Part shown: one piece after another, positions 42,600-51,524 of the stretch
How positions within the stretch are numbered: position 1 is the stretch's first letter
Layout of the letters: each line of letters begins with the position of its first letter
Assembly: GCA_903875425.1 (NCBI GenBank)
Contig: CAIQWC010000042.1
Location: 1-61,792, forward strand
Direction of reading: 5' to 3'
Source: an uncultured Actinomycetes bacterium
GTDB taxonomy: Bacteria; Actinomycetota; Acidimicrobiia; Acidimicrobiales; RAAP-2
Length of the DNA stretch: 61,792 nucleotides
Position numbers and translations under genes: made by a program
The notes under the pieces: model-generated
The model's database searches: none
What the model was told of the DNA's origin: nothing
What the model saw: the letters and a program-made list of their open reading frames with translations, nothing else

Positions 42600-44972
42600 C
42601 TAGTCCTCTTCCGATGCTCCGGCAATCAGTTCATAGTCCGGATTCAAAATGGCAAGCTCCGAGTCCCAAGAACCAACCATACCCTCAACAACAAGGCGCG
42701 CACCCGCTTCGATTCCAGGCACCGATGGGCGACCTTGGAACACTAAGAGTAGCGAACCTGTCCCATCCGAGATCGTGCACTCAAGATTCGATGCGGCCTC
42801 GCCAGATTGAACGGTTACTGATCGAATCTTTCCTGCAATGCGGGTTCGGCGCCGATAGATCGCTTCACTGATCTGTTCTGCGTCACCAGCCCGCTGCGCT
42901 AACCGAACATCGATGGGAAGCGCTTCGACTTCTTTCTCCCGCTTATGTTCATGTTTCTCTTCGTTTCGCTTTTCGGCCTCTAGGACCTTGACGACATCAT
43001 TGAGGTTAAAGGGGACGATCGTGGCGCTGACGTGAGGAACGGTCGAGACCGCAGAAGCAATCGAGTCGGCGGTTCGGTCGTGTAAGAGACGTGCCAAGCG
43101 GGAATTAAAACTTCGTCGTGGAAGCAAAACGGTGCACTCAGTTTCATGATCAGCAGTAATTTCAGCAACGAGCTCTAGCGATGCGCGTTCTAAACGGCGG
43201 TCGGGACAGATCATGATGTCAAGGGGCAACCACCGAGGACCAATCTGAGCCCAGCGGCGTTGTAGCTCGGCCGTGACCGCCGGGTCAATATCAAAGTGGA
43301 CGGCACGAGTTCGCTGTGACATCCCGCGCGCGTACTCAATCGCGCGCTTTGTTGATAAATCAAAATTATCAACCAAGATCACAATGCTGCTTCGTAAGGT
43401 TGACGACTCTTTATCACTAGTTCCTGCGTGGAGGACAGCGTCTTCCTTACGATATGCACGGTTCATTCGAAGGAGTCCAGCAAACATGATGGGTCCCACG
43501 AATACAACGACCCAAGCGCCTTCCCTGAATTTAACGATGGCGAAGATCAAAACGACAATGAAAGAAATAGTCGCCGAAATACCGTTTACAGCAACGCCCC
43601 TTCGCCACTTTTTATTTTCTCGATGATCAAGGTGGTGCTTGACCATGCCCGCGCCAGCCATCGTGAAGCCGGTGAACACACCAATGGCGTAGAGCGCGAC
43701 GAGGCCGTTGACCTGGGCTCTAAAAACAAGGATCAACAGTAGCGAGACAGCGCCGAGTACCAAGATGCCATTAGAGAAGGCAAGGCGGTGCCCACGCTTC
43801 GTGAGTTGGCGAGGCATAAAGCGATCTGCCGCGACAAAGTTGGCTAAGTAGGGGAAGCCGTTAAACGACGTATTCGCCCCCGTATAGAGAATCAGGAGGG
43901 TTGCGAACTGAACGGCGTAGAACATCACGTGGCCGAAGCCTTGCGTACCTAATACCGCTTGAACTTCTTGAGAAACAACCGTTGGTGTACCCGCTGCATA
44001 GGGAACGGCGTGCGTGATTTTGGCAAGTATAGAAACCCCAAGCACCAAGCTCCCTAGGGTGCAAGACATCACCACCAAGGTGATTCGAGCATTTCTGCCC
44101 TGCGGTTTCTTGAAGGTTGCCACTCCGTTGGAGATTGCTTCGAGACCCGTCAACGAAGAGCCACCGTTAGCGAATGCTCTCAGTAGGGAGATAAAAGCCA
44201 AGCCGTAGAGCACACCGTTACCGCTCATTCCGAATGTATGACCCGTGAGCAGATTGTGATTACTCGGTATGGGAATCGCATGAAGCGAGCCCGAAACCGC
44301 TTTCACAATGCCAAAAACAATTACCGAGGCCAGCGACAAGATGTAAAAGTACGTTGGGAGTGCAAAGTAACTTCCGGCTTCTCGAATACCGCGTAAGTTC
44401 CCAAAAACAAGTAGCAAAACGACGCCCACGGTAATTGGAATCGTGAGATGCGTCAGGCTTGGTACCGCAGAGGTCAACGCAGCGGTACCTGCGGCACACT
44501 GCACTGCAACGGTAACGGTGTAGTCAATCAGTAGTGCGACCGCCGCAATTTGGGCAACGCGGGGACCAAAATTATCTCGGGCCACCACATAGGCACCACC
44601 AGATTTTGAGTAGTAGCCAATGACATCCCAATAGGAAATGGTGACAAAGAGCAAGACCCCTAAAATGACGAACGTCAAAGGTACGATCAAGCTGAAAGCG
44701 GCGAGACCGATCCACGGTGTCATTTGGGTCAGCATTTCTTCGGTTCCATAGGCTGACGAAGAAATGCAGTCAGGCGCAAGCACGCCAAGCGCTATCGGGT
44801 TCCAAAGGCGCTCATCTTCGAGCTGCTCGGTGACCATCGGCTTGCCGAGGAAAAACTTCTTGCATCGATAACCAGCCGACTCGGGATACAGCGCTCCAAG
44901 GTCCTGAGGGACCACCCTTGTGGGCTGAAGACGCTCCGTGGCCTCTTCGTTATGCGCTGTTTGATCAGTCAC
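42600..44972 (-). CDS. APC-superfamily permease with C-terminal UspA-like and OB-fold domains
   Basis: 790 residues, GTG start. N-terminal permease of about 12 helices (APDCISSSAYGTEEML opening the first; YYSKSGGAYVVARDNFG). It resembles the mycobacterial Rv2690c / KimA-type potassium importers more than amino-acid permeases. A cytoplasmic region (SIVILVDNFDLSTKRAIEYA; ETECTVLLPRRSF) is UspA-like. The last ~75 residues are an OB-fold (RIAGKIRSVTVQSGEAASNL and DGTGSLLLVFQG). In Mycobacterium an OB-fold protein (Rv2694c) is a separate gene in the same neighbourhood; here it is fused. Divergent to two TrkA genes, so a K+ uptake system is the best inference. Confidence 0.8.
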   Translation of the reverse strand: MTDQTAHNEEATERLQPTRVVPQDLGALYPESAGYRCKKFFLGKPMVTEQLEDERLWNPIALGVLAPDCISSSAYGTEEMLTQMTPWIGLAAFSLIVPLTFVILGVLLFVTISYWDVIGYYSKSGGAYVVARDNFGPRVAQIAAVALLIDYTVTVAVQCAAGTAALTSAVPSLTHLTIPITVGVVLLLVFGNLRGIREAGSYFALPTYFYILSLASVIVFGIVKAVSGSLHAIPIPSNHNLLTGHTFGMSGNGVLYGLAFISLLRAFANGGSSLTGLEAISNGVATFKKPQGRNARITLVVMSCTLGSLVLGVSILAKITHAVPYAAGTPTVVSQEVQAVLGTQGFGHVMFYAVQFATLLILYTGANTSFNGFPYLANFVAADRFMPRQLTKRGHRLAFSNGILVLGAVSLLLILVFRAQVNGLVALYAIGVFTGFTMAGAGMVKHHLDHRENKKWRRGVAVNGISATISFIVVLIFAIVKFREGAWVVVFVGPIMFAGLLRMNRAYRKEDAVLHAGTSDKESSTLRSSIVILVDNFDLSTKRAIEYARGMSQRTRAVHFDIDPAVTAELQRRWAQIGPRWLPLDIMICPDRRLERASLELVAEITADHETECTVLLPRRSFNSRLARLLHDRTADSIASAVSTVPHVSATIVPFNLNDVVKVLEAEKRNEEKHEHKREKEVEALPIDVRLAQRAGDAEQISEAIYRRRTRIAGKIRSVTVQSGEAASNLECTISDGTGSLLLVFQGRPSVPGIEAGARLVVEGMVGSWDSELAILNPDYELIAGASEED

Positions 44973-45054
44973 GAATATCCAATCTATGCCCCAAACGAGG
45001 GCCTAACCCAATCCGATTCTTGCTACCGGCCTCACGGCGTGGTGGGATGGGGGG

Positions 45055-45711
45055 GTGCACATCGTGATCATTGGCTGCGGCCGCGTCGGTTCGGGCTTAG
45101 CGGCCACCCTTTCTCGTGAGGGTCACTCGGTCACCGTTATCGACAAGAATCGTCGCAGTTTTAGCCGCCTTCCGGCCGAATCAACGATCACGACGGTTGT
45201 CGGGTCAGGCTTTGACCGCGAGACCCTTACCGAGGCTGGTGTCGAACATGCCGATGCCTTGGCCGCTGTGACCAGCGGTGACAACTCCAATATTTTGTGC
45301 GCTCGTATCGCTCGAGAAAACTTTCACATTCCCAATGTGGTGGCTCGAATCTACGACCCCCGTCGAGCCGAGATCTACCAACGCCTCGGCATCCCGACGG
45401 TGGCTACCGTCACGTGGACCATTGAACAAGTCCGCCAGTGGCTCATCCCTCAGCAGAATCGACCATCGTGGACCGATGCCACCGGAACGTTACAACTCCT
45501 TGAATTTCCTCTTCCTGCGGCGTGGGCAGGTCGCTCACTGGCTGCCCTCAATGTTCCAGGAAAGATTTCCCTCGTCGGTGTCGGCCGCGCTGGCACCGTG
45601 CGCCTCGATGGTGCTGAACTCGTCGGTCAAGAACGAGACCTGCTTCACTTGGCAGTCGCTATTGACGCCCAGTCTGAACTTATGTCACTACTCGGAGGTG
45701 CCCCAGCATGA
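45055..45711 (+). CDS. ceoB: TrkA-family potassium uptake regulatory protein (CeoB-like)
   Basis: 218 residues, GTG start. An N-terminal RCK Rossmann domain (MHIVIIGCGRVGSGLAATL; GSGFDRETL) is followed by a C-terminal TrkA_C domain. It binds NAD(H) and gates a partner K+ transporter. Ends with a 4-bp overlap with the next gene. The divergent permease at 44972 is the likely partner. Confidence 0.9.
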   Translation: MHIVIIGCGRVGSGLAATLSREGHSVTVIDKNRRSFSRLPAESTITTVVGSGFDRETLTEAGVEHADALAAVTSGDNSNILCARIARENFHIPNVVARIYDPRRAEIYQRLGIPTVATVTWTIEQVRQWLIPQQNRPSWTDATGTLQLLEFPLPAAWAGRSLAALNVPGKISLVGVGRAGTVRLDGAELVGQERDLLHLAVAIDAQSELMSLLGGAPA

Positions 45712-46364
45712 AGGTCGTCATTGCGGGAGCAGGCTCAGTAGGCGTTGCCATTACCGAAGATCTTGACGCCAAGGGTTACCAGGTCACGTTGCTCGAACGT
45801 GACCAAGAATTGGCAGAAAAGTTAAGGGCCACTACGAGACTAAACATTGTGCTCTGTGACGCTTGTGAAGTATCAAGCTTGGATGCAGCCGGTCTCGCTG
45901 AGGCCGACGTCGTCGTAGCCGCTACCGGTGACGACGAAGACAACCTCGTTATCTCGCTCCTTGCCAAGCAAGAGTTCGCCGTGCCTCGCGTTATTGCTCG
46001 CGTGAACAACTCAAAGAACCAATGGCTCTTTAACCAGTCGTGGGGTGTGGACGTATCGGTTTCTACCCCTCAGCAGTTGACGGCGCTCGTAGAAGAAGCT
46101 GTTTCCGTGGGGTCTATGGTTCAATTACTCCGCCTCGATGGCTCTGGGGCCAGCCTCGTTGAGGTGACCTTGGCTAGCGATTCACCGGCCCTCAACATGG
46201 CAATTAGAGAGTTGGCTATTCCTCGTGAGGCCACGGTGGTGGCCATTATCCGCGAAGGACGACTCGTTGTTCCCCATGGTGACACCGTTTTAAGTGCCGG
46301 TGACGAAGTCATGTGTCTGGTCACTCCCGAAGCGAGCGACCAAGTTCAATCGCTTCTCGTCTAA
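45708..46364 (+). CDS. ceoC: TrkA-family potassium uptake regulatory protein (CeoC-like)
   Basis: 218 residues. RCK motif KVVIAGAGSVGVAITEDL, with LLERDQELAEKL and DLVISLLAKQ further on, then a TrkA_C domain (VVAIIREGRLVVPHGDT). Together with the previous gene it gives the paired TrkA subunits known from actinobacteria. Confidence 0.9.
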   Translation: MKVVIAGAGSVGVAITEDLDAKGYQVTLLERDQELAEKLRATTRLNIVLCDACEVSSLDAAGLAEADVVVAATGDDEDNLVISLLAKQEFAVPRVIARVNNSKNQWLFNQSWGVDVSVSTPQQLTALVEEAVSVGSMVQLLRLDGSGASLVEVTLASDSPALNMAIRELAIPREATVVAIIREGRLVVPHGDTVLSAGDEVMCLVTPEASDQVQSLLV

Positions 46365-46408
46365 GTCCTGTCACATCTTTGGCACAGGGGAGTTCTAGGC
46401 TTACGCCC

Positions 46409-47197
46409 ATGGAAGCCGCGTTTTTTGATCTCGACAAAACGGTCATTGCTAAGGCTTCCATTGCCGCTTTCGGGCGGCCCCTCTTCAAGGAGGGTTTAAT
46501 TTCACGCCGTACCGTACTGCGTGCTGCCATGCAGCAACTGATCTTTATACGTTTCGGCGCTGACGAAGAGCGCCTCAATAAAGTTCGTGACTCCATGCTT
46601 GATCTCACCCGAGGATGGGATAGGGACCAAGTTTCTCAAATCGTTCGAGAGACCCTGATTGAAACAATCGAACCGCTCATCTACGCAGAAGCCCTAGATC
46701 TCATGGATCTCCATCGCCAAGCAGGAGACAAGATCTACATCATCTCAGCCGCACCCGAAGAAATCGTGCGCCCCTTAGGCGAACTCCTCGGCGTCGATGG
46801 TTCGCTCGCGAGTCGTGGTGAGATCGATGATCTCGGCTGCTACACCGGCAAGATGGAGTTCTATTGCTATGGACCAAACAAGGCGATCGCTATTGAGCAG
46901 CTTGCTACGGAGCACGGCATCGATCTTGCTAATTCGTCGGCTTACTCAGATTCGGCAACTGATATCCCCATGCTCGAGATTGTCGGTCACGGCGTAGCGG
47001 TTAACCCCGACAAGGTTCTTGCCGCAACCGCACTCGAGAGAGGCTGGGAAATTTTGAACTTCACCAAACCCGTGCGGATACGCGACCGGGTCAGCCGCCG
47101 CGTACCCATCGTGACGGGTGCGGTGGCCGTGATCGGTGTTTTAGCCCTGGCAGCGGCGCGATCGATGCGCCGGATGCCAAAGCGGCGTATTGCTTAG
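46409..47197 (+). CDS. HAD-superfamily subfamily IB hydrolase
   Basis: 262 residues from ATG 46409. HAD motif I is FFDLDKTVI, motif II includes IYIISAAPEEIV, motif III the Lys in YGPNKAIAI, and motif IV AYSDSATDIPML. The C-terminus has a predicted membrane helix (VPIVTGAVAVIGVLALAAA) before a basic tail, so it may be membrane-tethered. The group includes SerB-like phosphatases and lipid phosphatases; the substrate is unknown. Confidence 0.87.
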   Translation: MEAAFFDLDKTVIAKASIAAFGRPLFKEGLISRRTVLRAAMQQLIFIRFGADEERLNKVRDSMLDLTRGWDRDQVSQIVRETLIETIEPLIYAEALDLMDLHRQAGDKIYIISAAPEEIVRPLGELLGVDGSLASRGEIDDLGCYTGKMEFYCYGPNKAIAIEQLATEHGIDLANSSAYSDSATDIPMLEIVGHGVAVNPDKVLAATALERGWEILNFTKPVRIRDRVSRRVPIVTGAVAVIGVLALAAARSMRRMPKRRIA

Positions 47198-47284
47198 TTA
47201 GGCCTTGGGAGAAGAGCCACGCAGGCGCTTTGCAGCGGCGGCAATGATGGCACCAATACCAAGCAGAGCAATCAGTTTCTTCAT
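47198..47284 (-). CDS. 28-residue membrane miniprotein
   Basis: A complete small gene: CTAGGAGGACACG before the ATG gives a near-perfect Shine-Dalgarno (AGGAGG) seven bases away. The product opens MKKLIALLGIGAIIAAAAK, a single hydrophobic helix with a basic start and end, and closes RLRGSSPKA. It lies in the 96 bp gap between the HAD gene and the sigma factor, convergent with the HAD gene. Similar tiny membrane proteins occur in actinobacteria, but I do not recognise this one. Confidence 0.6.
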   Translation of the reverse strand: MKKLIALLGIGAIIAAAAKRLRGSSPKA

Positions 47285-47293
47285 CGTGTCCTC

Positions 47294-48229
47294 CTAGACG
47301 CTTAGTAGATCTCTCGCACCCGTATCTGACGACGGGTGACGCAACTTCGACATAGCCCGCGCCTCAATCTGACGAATGCGCTCACGGGTGAGGTTGAAAT
47401 GCTCTCCCACTTCTTCAAGGGTACGGGGTTCGCCTCGGTCAAGCCCAAAACGAAGACGAAGAATCTCACGCTCGCGCTCATCGAGTGGACTCAAGAGTCG
47501 CTGTATCTCTTCGGGAAGCAAGGCAACGGCAGCTACCTCAAAGGGGGAGTCAGCAGAACGGTCTTCAACGACGTCACCGAGTTCGGCGTCTCCATCTTCA
47601 CGAAGTGGCTCCGACAACGACAAGGGCTCAGCGCGAAAGCGCAGTGCTTCAATCAACTTATCTTCGGGCATTTCCACCTCAGCGCCGAGTTCCGCCAAGG
47701 TCGCGGGGCGACCGTATTTAAGTTCAAGGCGAGCTTGAGCTTTTTGAACACGAGCCAGGGTGTCGCCAGCGTGCACGGGGAGACGAATGGTTCGACCAGT
47801 GTTCGCAATACCTCGGGTGATTGCCTGACGAATCCACCAAGTGGCGTAGGTGGAGAATTTAAAACCTTTACGCCAGTCGAACTTTTCGACCGCATGCATA
47901 AGGCCCAAGTTGCCTTCTTGAATAAGGTCAAGCAGGGGAAGACCTGAGGCCTGGTACTTCTTGGCGATGGAGACCACGAGTCGAAGGTTCGACTGTACGA
48001 AGGTCTGTTGAGCATCCTCACCGCGCTTAGCTTCGATCTTGAGCTTGCGCTTCTCAGCGACGGTGAGCTTGGCACCGTTCTCAACCTTCACGGCGGCTTC
48101 GCGGCCAGCTTCGATAGTTTGGGCAAGGCGGACTTCATCGTCCTTGGTAAGCAAGGGGTACTGACCAATATCAGTCAGGTACAACCTGACTAGGTCTTCA
48201 TCATCTCGCTCGATACGCTCTTTTGCCAC
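47294..48229 (-). CDS. RNA polymerase sigma-70 factor (group 1/2, SigB/HrdB-like)
   Basis: About 311 residues from GTG 48229; the frame is open further upstream but without family similarity. Region 1.2 (DLVRLYLTDIGQYPLLT), 2 (LRLVVSIAKKYQASGLPLLD, FKFSTYATWWIRQAI), 3 and 4.2 (TLEEVGEHFNLTRERIRQIE) are complete. It lacks the long N-terminal region 1.1 of typical primary sigma factors, closer to mycobacterial SigB (323 residues). It could still be the principal factor in this lineage. Confidence 0.9.
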   Translation of the reverse strand: MAKERIERDDEDLVRLYLTDIGQYPLLTKDDEVRLAQTIEAGREAAVKVENGAKLTVAEKRKLKIEAKRGEDAQQTFVQSNLRLVVSIAKKYQASGLPLLDLIQEGNLGLMHAVEKFDWRKGFKFSTYATWWIRQAITRGIANTGRTIRLPVHAGDTLARVQKAQARLELKYGRPATLAELGAEVEMPEDKLIEALRFRAEPLSLSEPLREDGDAELGDVVEDRSADSPFEVAAVALLPEEIQRLLSPLDEREREILRLRFGLDRGEPRTLEEVGEHFNLTRERIRQIEARAMSKLRHPSSDTGARDLLSV

Positions 48230-48441
48230 AGTGAAAACTTCTTTCTTCAACGCCCGCCAAGGACAGAGTCCCGGCTGTCGGGGTAGGTGAATTCTACCGG
48301 TGCCGTCAAGGGGGTAGTCCGGTCCACCCCCATGGGCAAGGTGTGAGACTATTCCCCAGTGTTTTAGGGCGCCCGCACGCGTCCCCACTCCCGACGGGCC
48401 CCTTATAACGAAACTGACGCCGCCAATCTCCTGATCAGTGA

Positions 48442-50136
48442 TTAGGCGCGGAAACCGTTCGTGATGGGCATACGACGGTCCTTACCAAAGGCCTTGGAGG
48501 TAATACGAGGCCCCGGGGGCATCTGTCGTCGTTTGTACTCAGCGATATCGACGAGCCGACAGACCCGGGCCACGGTACCTGGGTCGTAGCCCTGAGCGAT
48601 GAGCGCTTCCACCGAGAGATCGTCTTCGATGTAGCCAGCCAAGATGGGATCAAGAATTTCGTAGGCCGGCAGAGAATCTTCGTCGCGCTGATCTGGACGA
48701 AGTTCTGCTGATGGCGCCTTGGTAAGGATGTTCTCCGGAATAGGAGCTGGGTCGCCACGATCGAGACTGCGTTGATTTCGATATGCGCACAGGGCGTACA
48801 CCAAGGTTTTGGGAACATCTTTGATAACGCCAAAGCCGCCCGCTGAGTCTCCATAGAGTGTGGAGTAGCCCGTAGCTAGTTCTGACTTATTCCCCGTGGT
48901 CAATACGATGGCTCCCGTCGCATTCGAGATACCCATGAGCAAAACACCACGGAGTCGACTCTGTAAGTTCTCGTCGGTTAATCCCGACGGTCGAGCACCT
49001 AGTGCAGCACCAAGCATGGATTCATAAGCGCGATGCGCTGGTTCAATTTCTCTCGTCTCGAAACTGACACCCAATCTACGGGCAAGATCCTCTGCATCAC
49101 TAAGAGAATGATCTGATGAGTATCGCGAGGGCATCGCGATACAGCGAACGTTGTGCGCACCAATAGCGTCGGCTGCAATAGTTGCCACGATCGCTGAGTC
49201 GATACCACCCGAGAGACCAATGAGCGCCTTAGTAAAACCGTTCTTTGCTAGGTAGTCACGAGTACCAAGTACGAGTGCTTCATAGATACGCTCTAGATCC
49301 TCGGGAATGGCATTGAGGTCGTCACCAAGGATACTTCCATCATTTTCGATTGTTACCGAAACAGTATCGATAACAAAACTCTTGGCTCGCGTCATGATCG
49401 TTCCCTCGGCGTCCATCACAAAAGATCCACCATCAAAGACCAACTCATCTTGACCACCAACTTGATTGACATACACCAGTGCGGCACCTGTCTCGCGAGT
49501 ACGAGCGGCACCTACCGTTTCGCGGCGCTCTTGTTGACCCCTTGCGAAGGGCGACGCATTAATACTGACAAGGATGTCGGCACCAGCCCGGGCAAGGTCA
49601 CTCGCTGGACCTTCTGCGCTCCACAGATCCTCACAAACTAAGACCCCGACCTTCATCTCGCCAATGACGACAAGGGTCCCGGGCATCGTGCCGGGTACGA
49701 ACCAGCGCTGCTCGTCAAAGACGGCGTAGTTAGGAAGCAGTCTTTTTGGAATGAGTTGTTCAATACAAGCGTTTCGAAGTACCGCGGCCACGTTCGCGAG
49801 GGCCGCAGGTTTTGCCATACCAACATCGCGAGCGTCACGAACGTTTGCTAGGGAGCGGTTCACGCGCTCAGCTCGTACCACTGCTCCCACCACGACACAG
49901 ATATCCCGTGACGACTCGGCTAACTCCTCGAGGACCGTCTCAGCTTGTGCGACAAAGTCCTCCTTGTTCAAAAGATCTTCTGGTGGGTAACCGGTAAGGG
50001 CTAGTTCAGGGAAGACCACCAGATCACAGCCATGACGCTTCGCTTTCTCAATGGCTTCTACGATCAGTGCTTTGTTGGCGTTGAGATCCCCCACGGTAGG
50101 GCTCAGCTGGGCTAGCGCCACGCGAATTCCGGACAT
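48442..50136 (-). CDS. nadE: Glutamine-dependent NAD+ synthetase
   Basis: A 564-residue two-domain enzyme. The N-terminal nitrilase-type glutaminase supplies ammonia (VVFPELALTGYPPEDLL, Cys in VLVCEDLW). The C-terminal synthetase has PP-loop GLSGGIDSAIVATIAAD. It completes NAD formation begun by nadB/nadC elsewhere in the window. ATG 50136. Confidence 0.95.
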   Translation of the reverse strand: MSGIRVALAQLSPTVGDLNANKALIVEAIEKAKRHGCDLVVFPELALTGYPPEDLLNKEDFVAQAETVLEELAESSRDICVVVGAVVRAERVNRSLANVRDARDVGMAKPAALANVAAVLRNACIEQLIPKRLLPNYAVFDEQRWFVPGTMPGTLVVIGEMKVGVLVCEDLWSAEGPASDLARAGADILVSINASPFARGQQERRETVGAARTRETGAALVYVNQVGGQDELVFDGGSFVMDAEGTIMTRAKSFVIDTVSVTIENDGSILGDDLNAIPEDLERIYEALVLGTRDYLAKNGFTKALIGLSGGIDSAIVATIAADAIGAHNVRCIAMPSRYSSDHSLSDAEDLARRLGVSFETREIEPAHRAYESMLGAALGARPSGLTDENLQSRLRGVLLMGISNATGAIVLTTGNKSELATGYSTLYGDSAGGFGVIKDVPKTLVYALCAYRNQRSLDRGDPAPIPENILTKAPSAELRPDQRDEDSLPAYEILDPILAGYIEDDLSVEALIAQGYDPGTVARVCRLVDIAEYKRRQMPPGPRITSKAFGKDRRMPITNGFRA

Positions 50137-50314
50137 TCTCCGAGCCTACCGGTGCTCCCTCACCCCTTCTCTTAGGCCTAGGCGCCTGAGTTCATACGCT
50201 GTTCACACGCGAGCGTCCAGAGAGGTGTTTTTAGGGGGCAAACTAGAAGGGCCCCGAAAGAACGGGGCATGGCTCGAAGAAGAGCGGGCCATTGCCAACA
50301 CCAAAGGAGAACCA

Positions 50315-51427
50315 GTGCCCTACCAGGCTGAATATATCTGGATCGATGGCACCGAGCCCTCACCGCTGATGCGCTCGAAGACCAAGATCATTGCCGACGG
50401 CAAGACGCCTCCGATCTGGGGCTTTGACGGATCAAGTACGAACCAAGCGACCGGTGACAATTCAGACTGCGTGCTGAATCCGGTGTTCACCTGCCCGGAC
50501 CCACTGCGTGGTCCCGACGACATCCTCGTCCTCTGCGAGGTCTTAACCGTTGACGGTAAGCCCCACCCGACTAACACGCGAGCCAAGCTCGTCGCCACGG
50601 CCAAGAAGTACGCAAAGTACGAGCCCTTCTTCGGTCTCGAACAGGAATACACCTTCTTGCAAAACGACCGTCCCTACGGTTGGCCTGAAACCGGCTATCC
50701 AGCCCCTCAGGGTCCCTACTACTGTGGCGTTGGTGGCGACATGATGCCTGGTCGCGACATCGTGGAAACACACACGGCAGCGTGTCTCATCGCGGGTCTC
50801 GCCATCGAGGGCACGAACGCGGAAGTCATGATGGCGCAGTGGGAGTTCCAGATCGGCGCGCTTCCCCCCCTTGAGGTCTCAGACCAACTCTGGGTTGCTC
50901 GTTGGCTGCTCTTCCGCATCGCGGAAGACTTTGGTGTCTATGCGACCCTCGAAGCCAAGCCTGTCTTGGGTGACTGGAATGGTGCGGGGTGCCACACCAA
51001 CTTCTCCACCAACCAGATGCGCGCAGATGGCGGTTGGAAGTACATCATCCAAGGTGCCGAGGCTCTCGGTCGCAACGTTACTGAGCACATTGAGAACTAT
51101 GGCGTAGGCATTGAGCTTCGACTTACCGGTAAGCATGAGACCGCTCACTACACCCAGTTCAGCTACGGCGTCTCTGACCGTGGCGCTTCGGTCCGCATCC
51201 CGTGGATCTGCAATGTTGAGAAGAAGGGCTACCTCGAAGACCGTCGCCCCAATGCCAACATGGACCCGTACACGGTTACTCGTTTGATGGTGAACACGAT
51301 TTGCTCTGACGCCGAGAAGAAGTCACCAGTCAAGAGCGCGGCACCGAAGAAGGCGGCACCGAAGAAGGCGGCCAAAAAAACGGCAGCAAAGAAGGCCCCG
51401 GCGAAGAAAGCTGCTACTCGCCGCTAA
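50315..51427 (+). CDS. glnII: Type II glutamine synthetase with a lysine/alanine-rich C-terminal tail
   Basis: 370 residues from GTG 50315 with AAGGAG six bases upstream. Body residues 1-332 match eukaryotic-type GSII (YQAEYIWIDG, PPIWGFDGSST, FFGLEQEYTFL, GDWNGAGCHTNFST). The last ~38 residues are a repeat-like KKAAPKK/AAKK stretch ending ATRR, resembling histone H1 or the TopA tail in this window rather than any GSII. Enzyme makes glutamine from glutamate and ammonia. The tail could mediate nucleic-acid or membrane contact; its role is unknown. Followed by a strong terminator. Confidence 0.92.
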   Translation: MPYQAEYIWIDGTEPSPLMRSKTKIIADGKTPPIWGFDGSSTNQATGDNSDCVLNPVFTCPDPLRGPDDILVLCEVLTVDGKPHPTNTRAKLVATAKKYAKYEPFFGLEQEYTFLQNDRPYGWPETGYPAPQGPYYCGVGGDMMPGRDIVETHTAACLIAGLAIEGTNAEVMMAQWEFQIGALPPLEVSDQLWVARWLLFRIAEDFGVYATLEAKPVLGDWNGAGCHTNFSTNQMRADGGWKYIIQGAEALGRNVTEHIENYGVGIELRLTGKHETAHYTQFSYGVSDRGASVRIPWICNVEKKGYLEDRRPNANMDPYTVTRLMVNTICSDAEKKSPVKSAAPKKAAPKKAAKKTAAKKAPAKKAATRR

Positions 51428-51444
51428 ATAAAAGCTTGGAGTAC

Positions 51445-51489
51445 AGCACACGCCGGGTTCCCGCGTTGGGGCCCGGCGTGTGCTATTTC
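51445..51489 (+). terminator. Intrinsic terminator after glnII
   Basis: A perfect 13-bp stem, AGCACACGCCGGG (51445-51457) with CCCGGCGTGTGCT (51472-51484), loop 14 nt, followed by ATTTCT. It separates glnII from the second synthetase. Confidence 0.85.
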
Positions 51490-51524
51490 TCGGCAAGAAT
51501 TGAACGATGACCCAAAGGGGCACA

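Noticed and set aside
47336-47947. 203-codon plus-strand frame opposite the sigma factor
   Set aside because: Completely antisense to a well-supported sigma-70 gene; a shadow.
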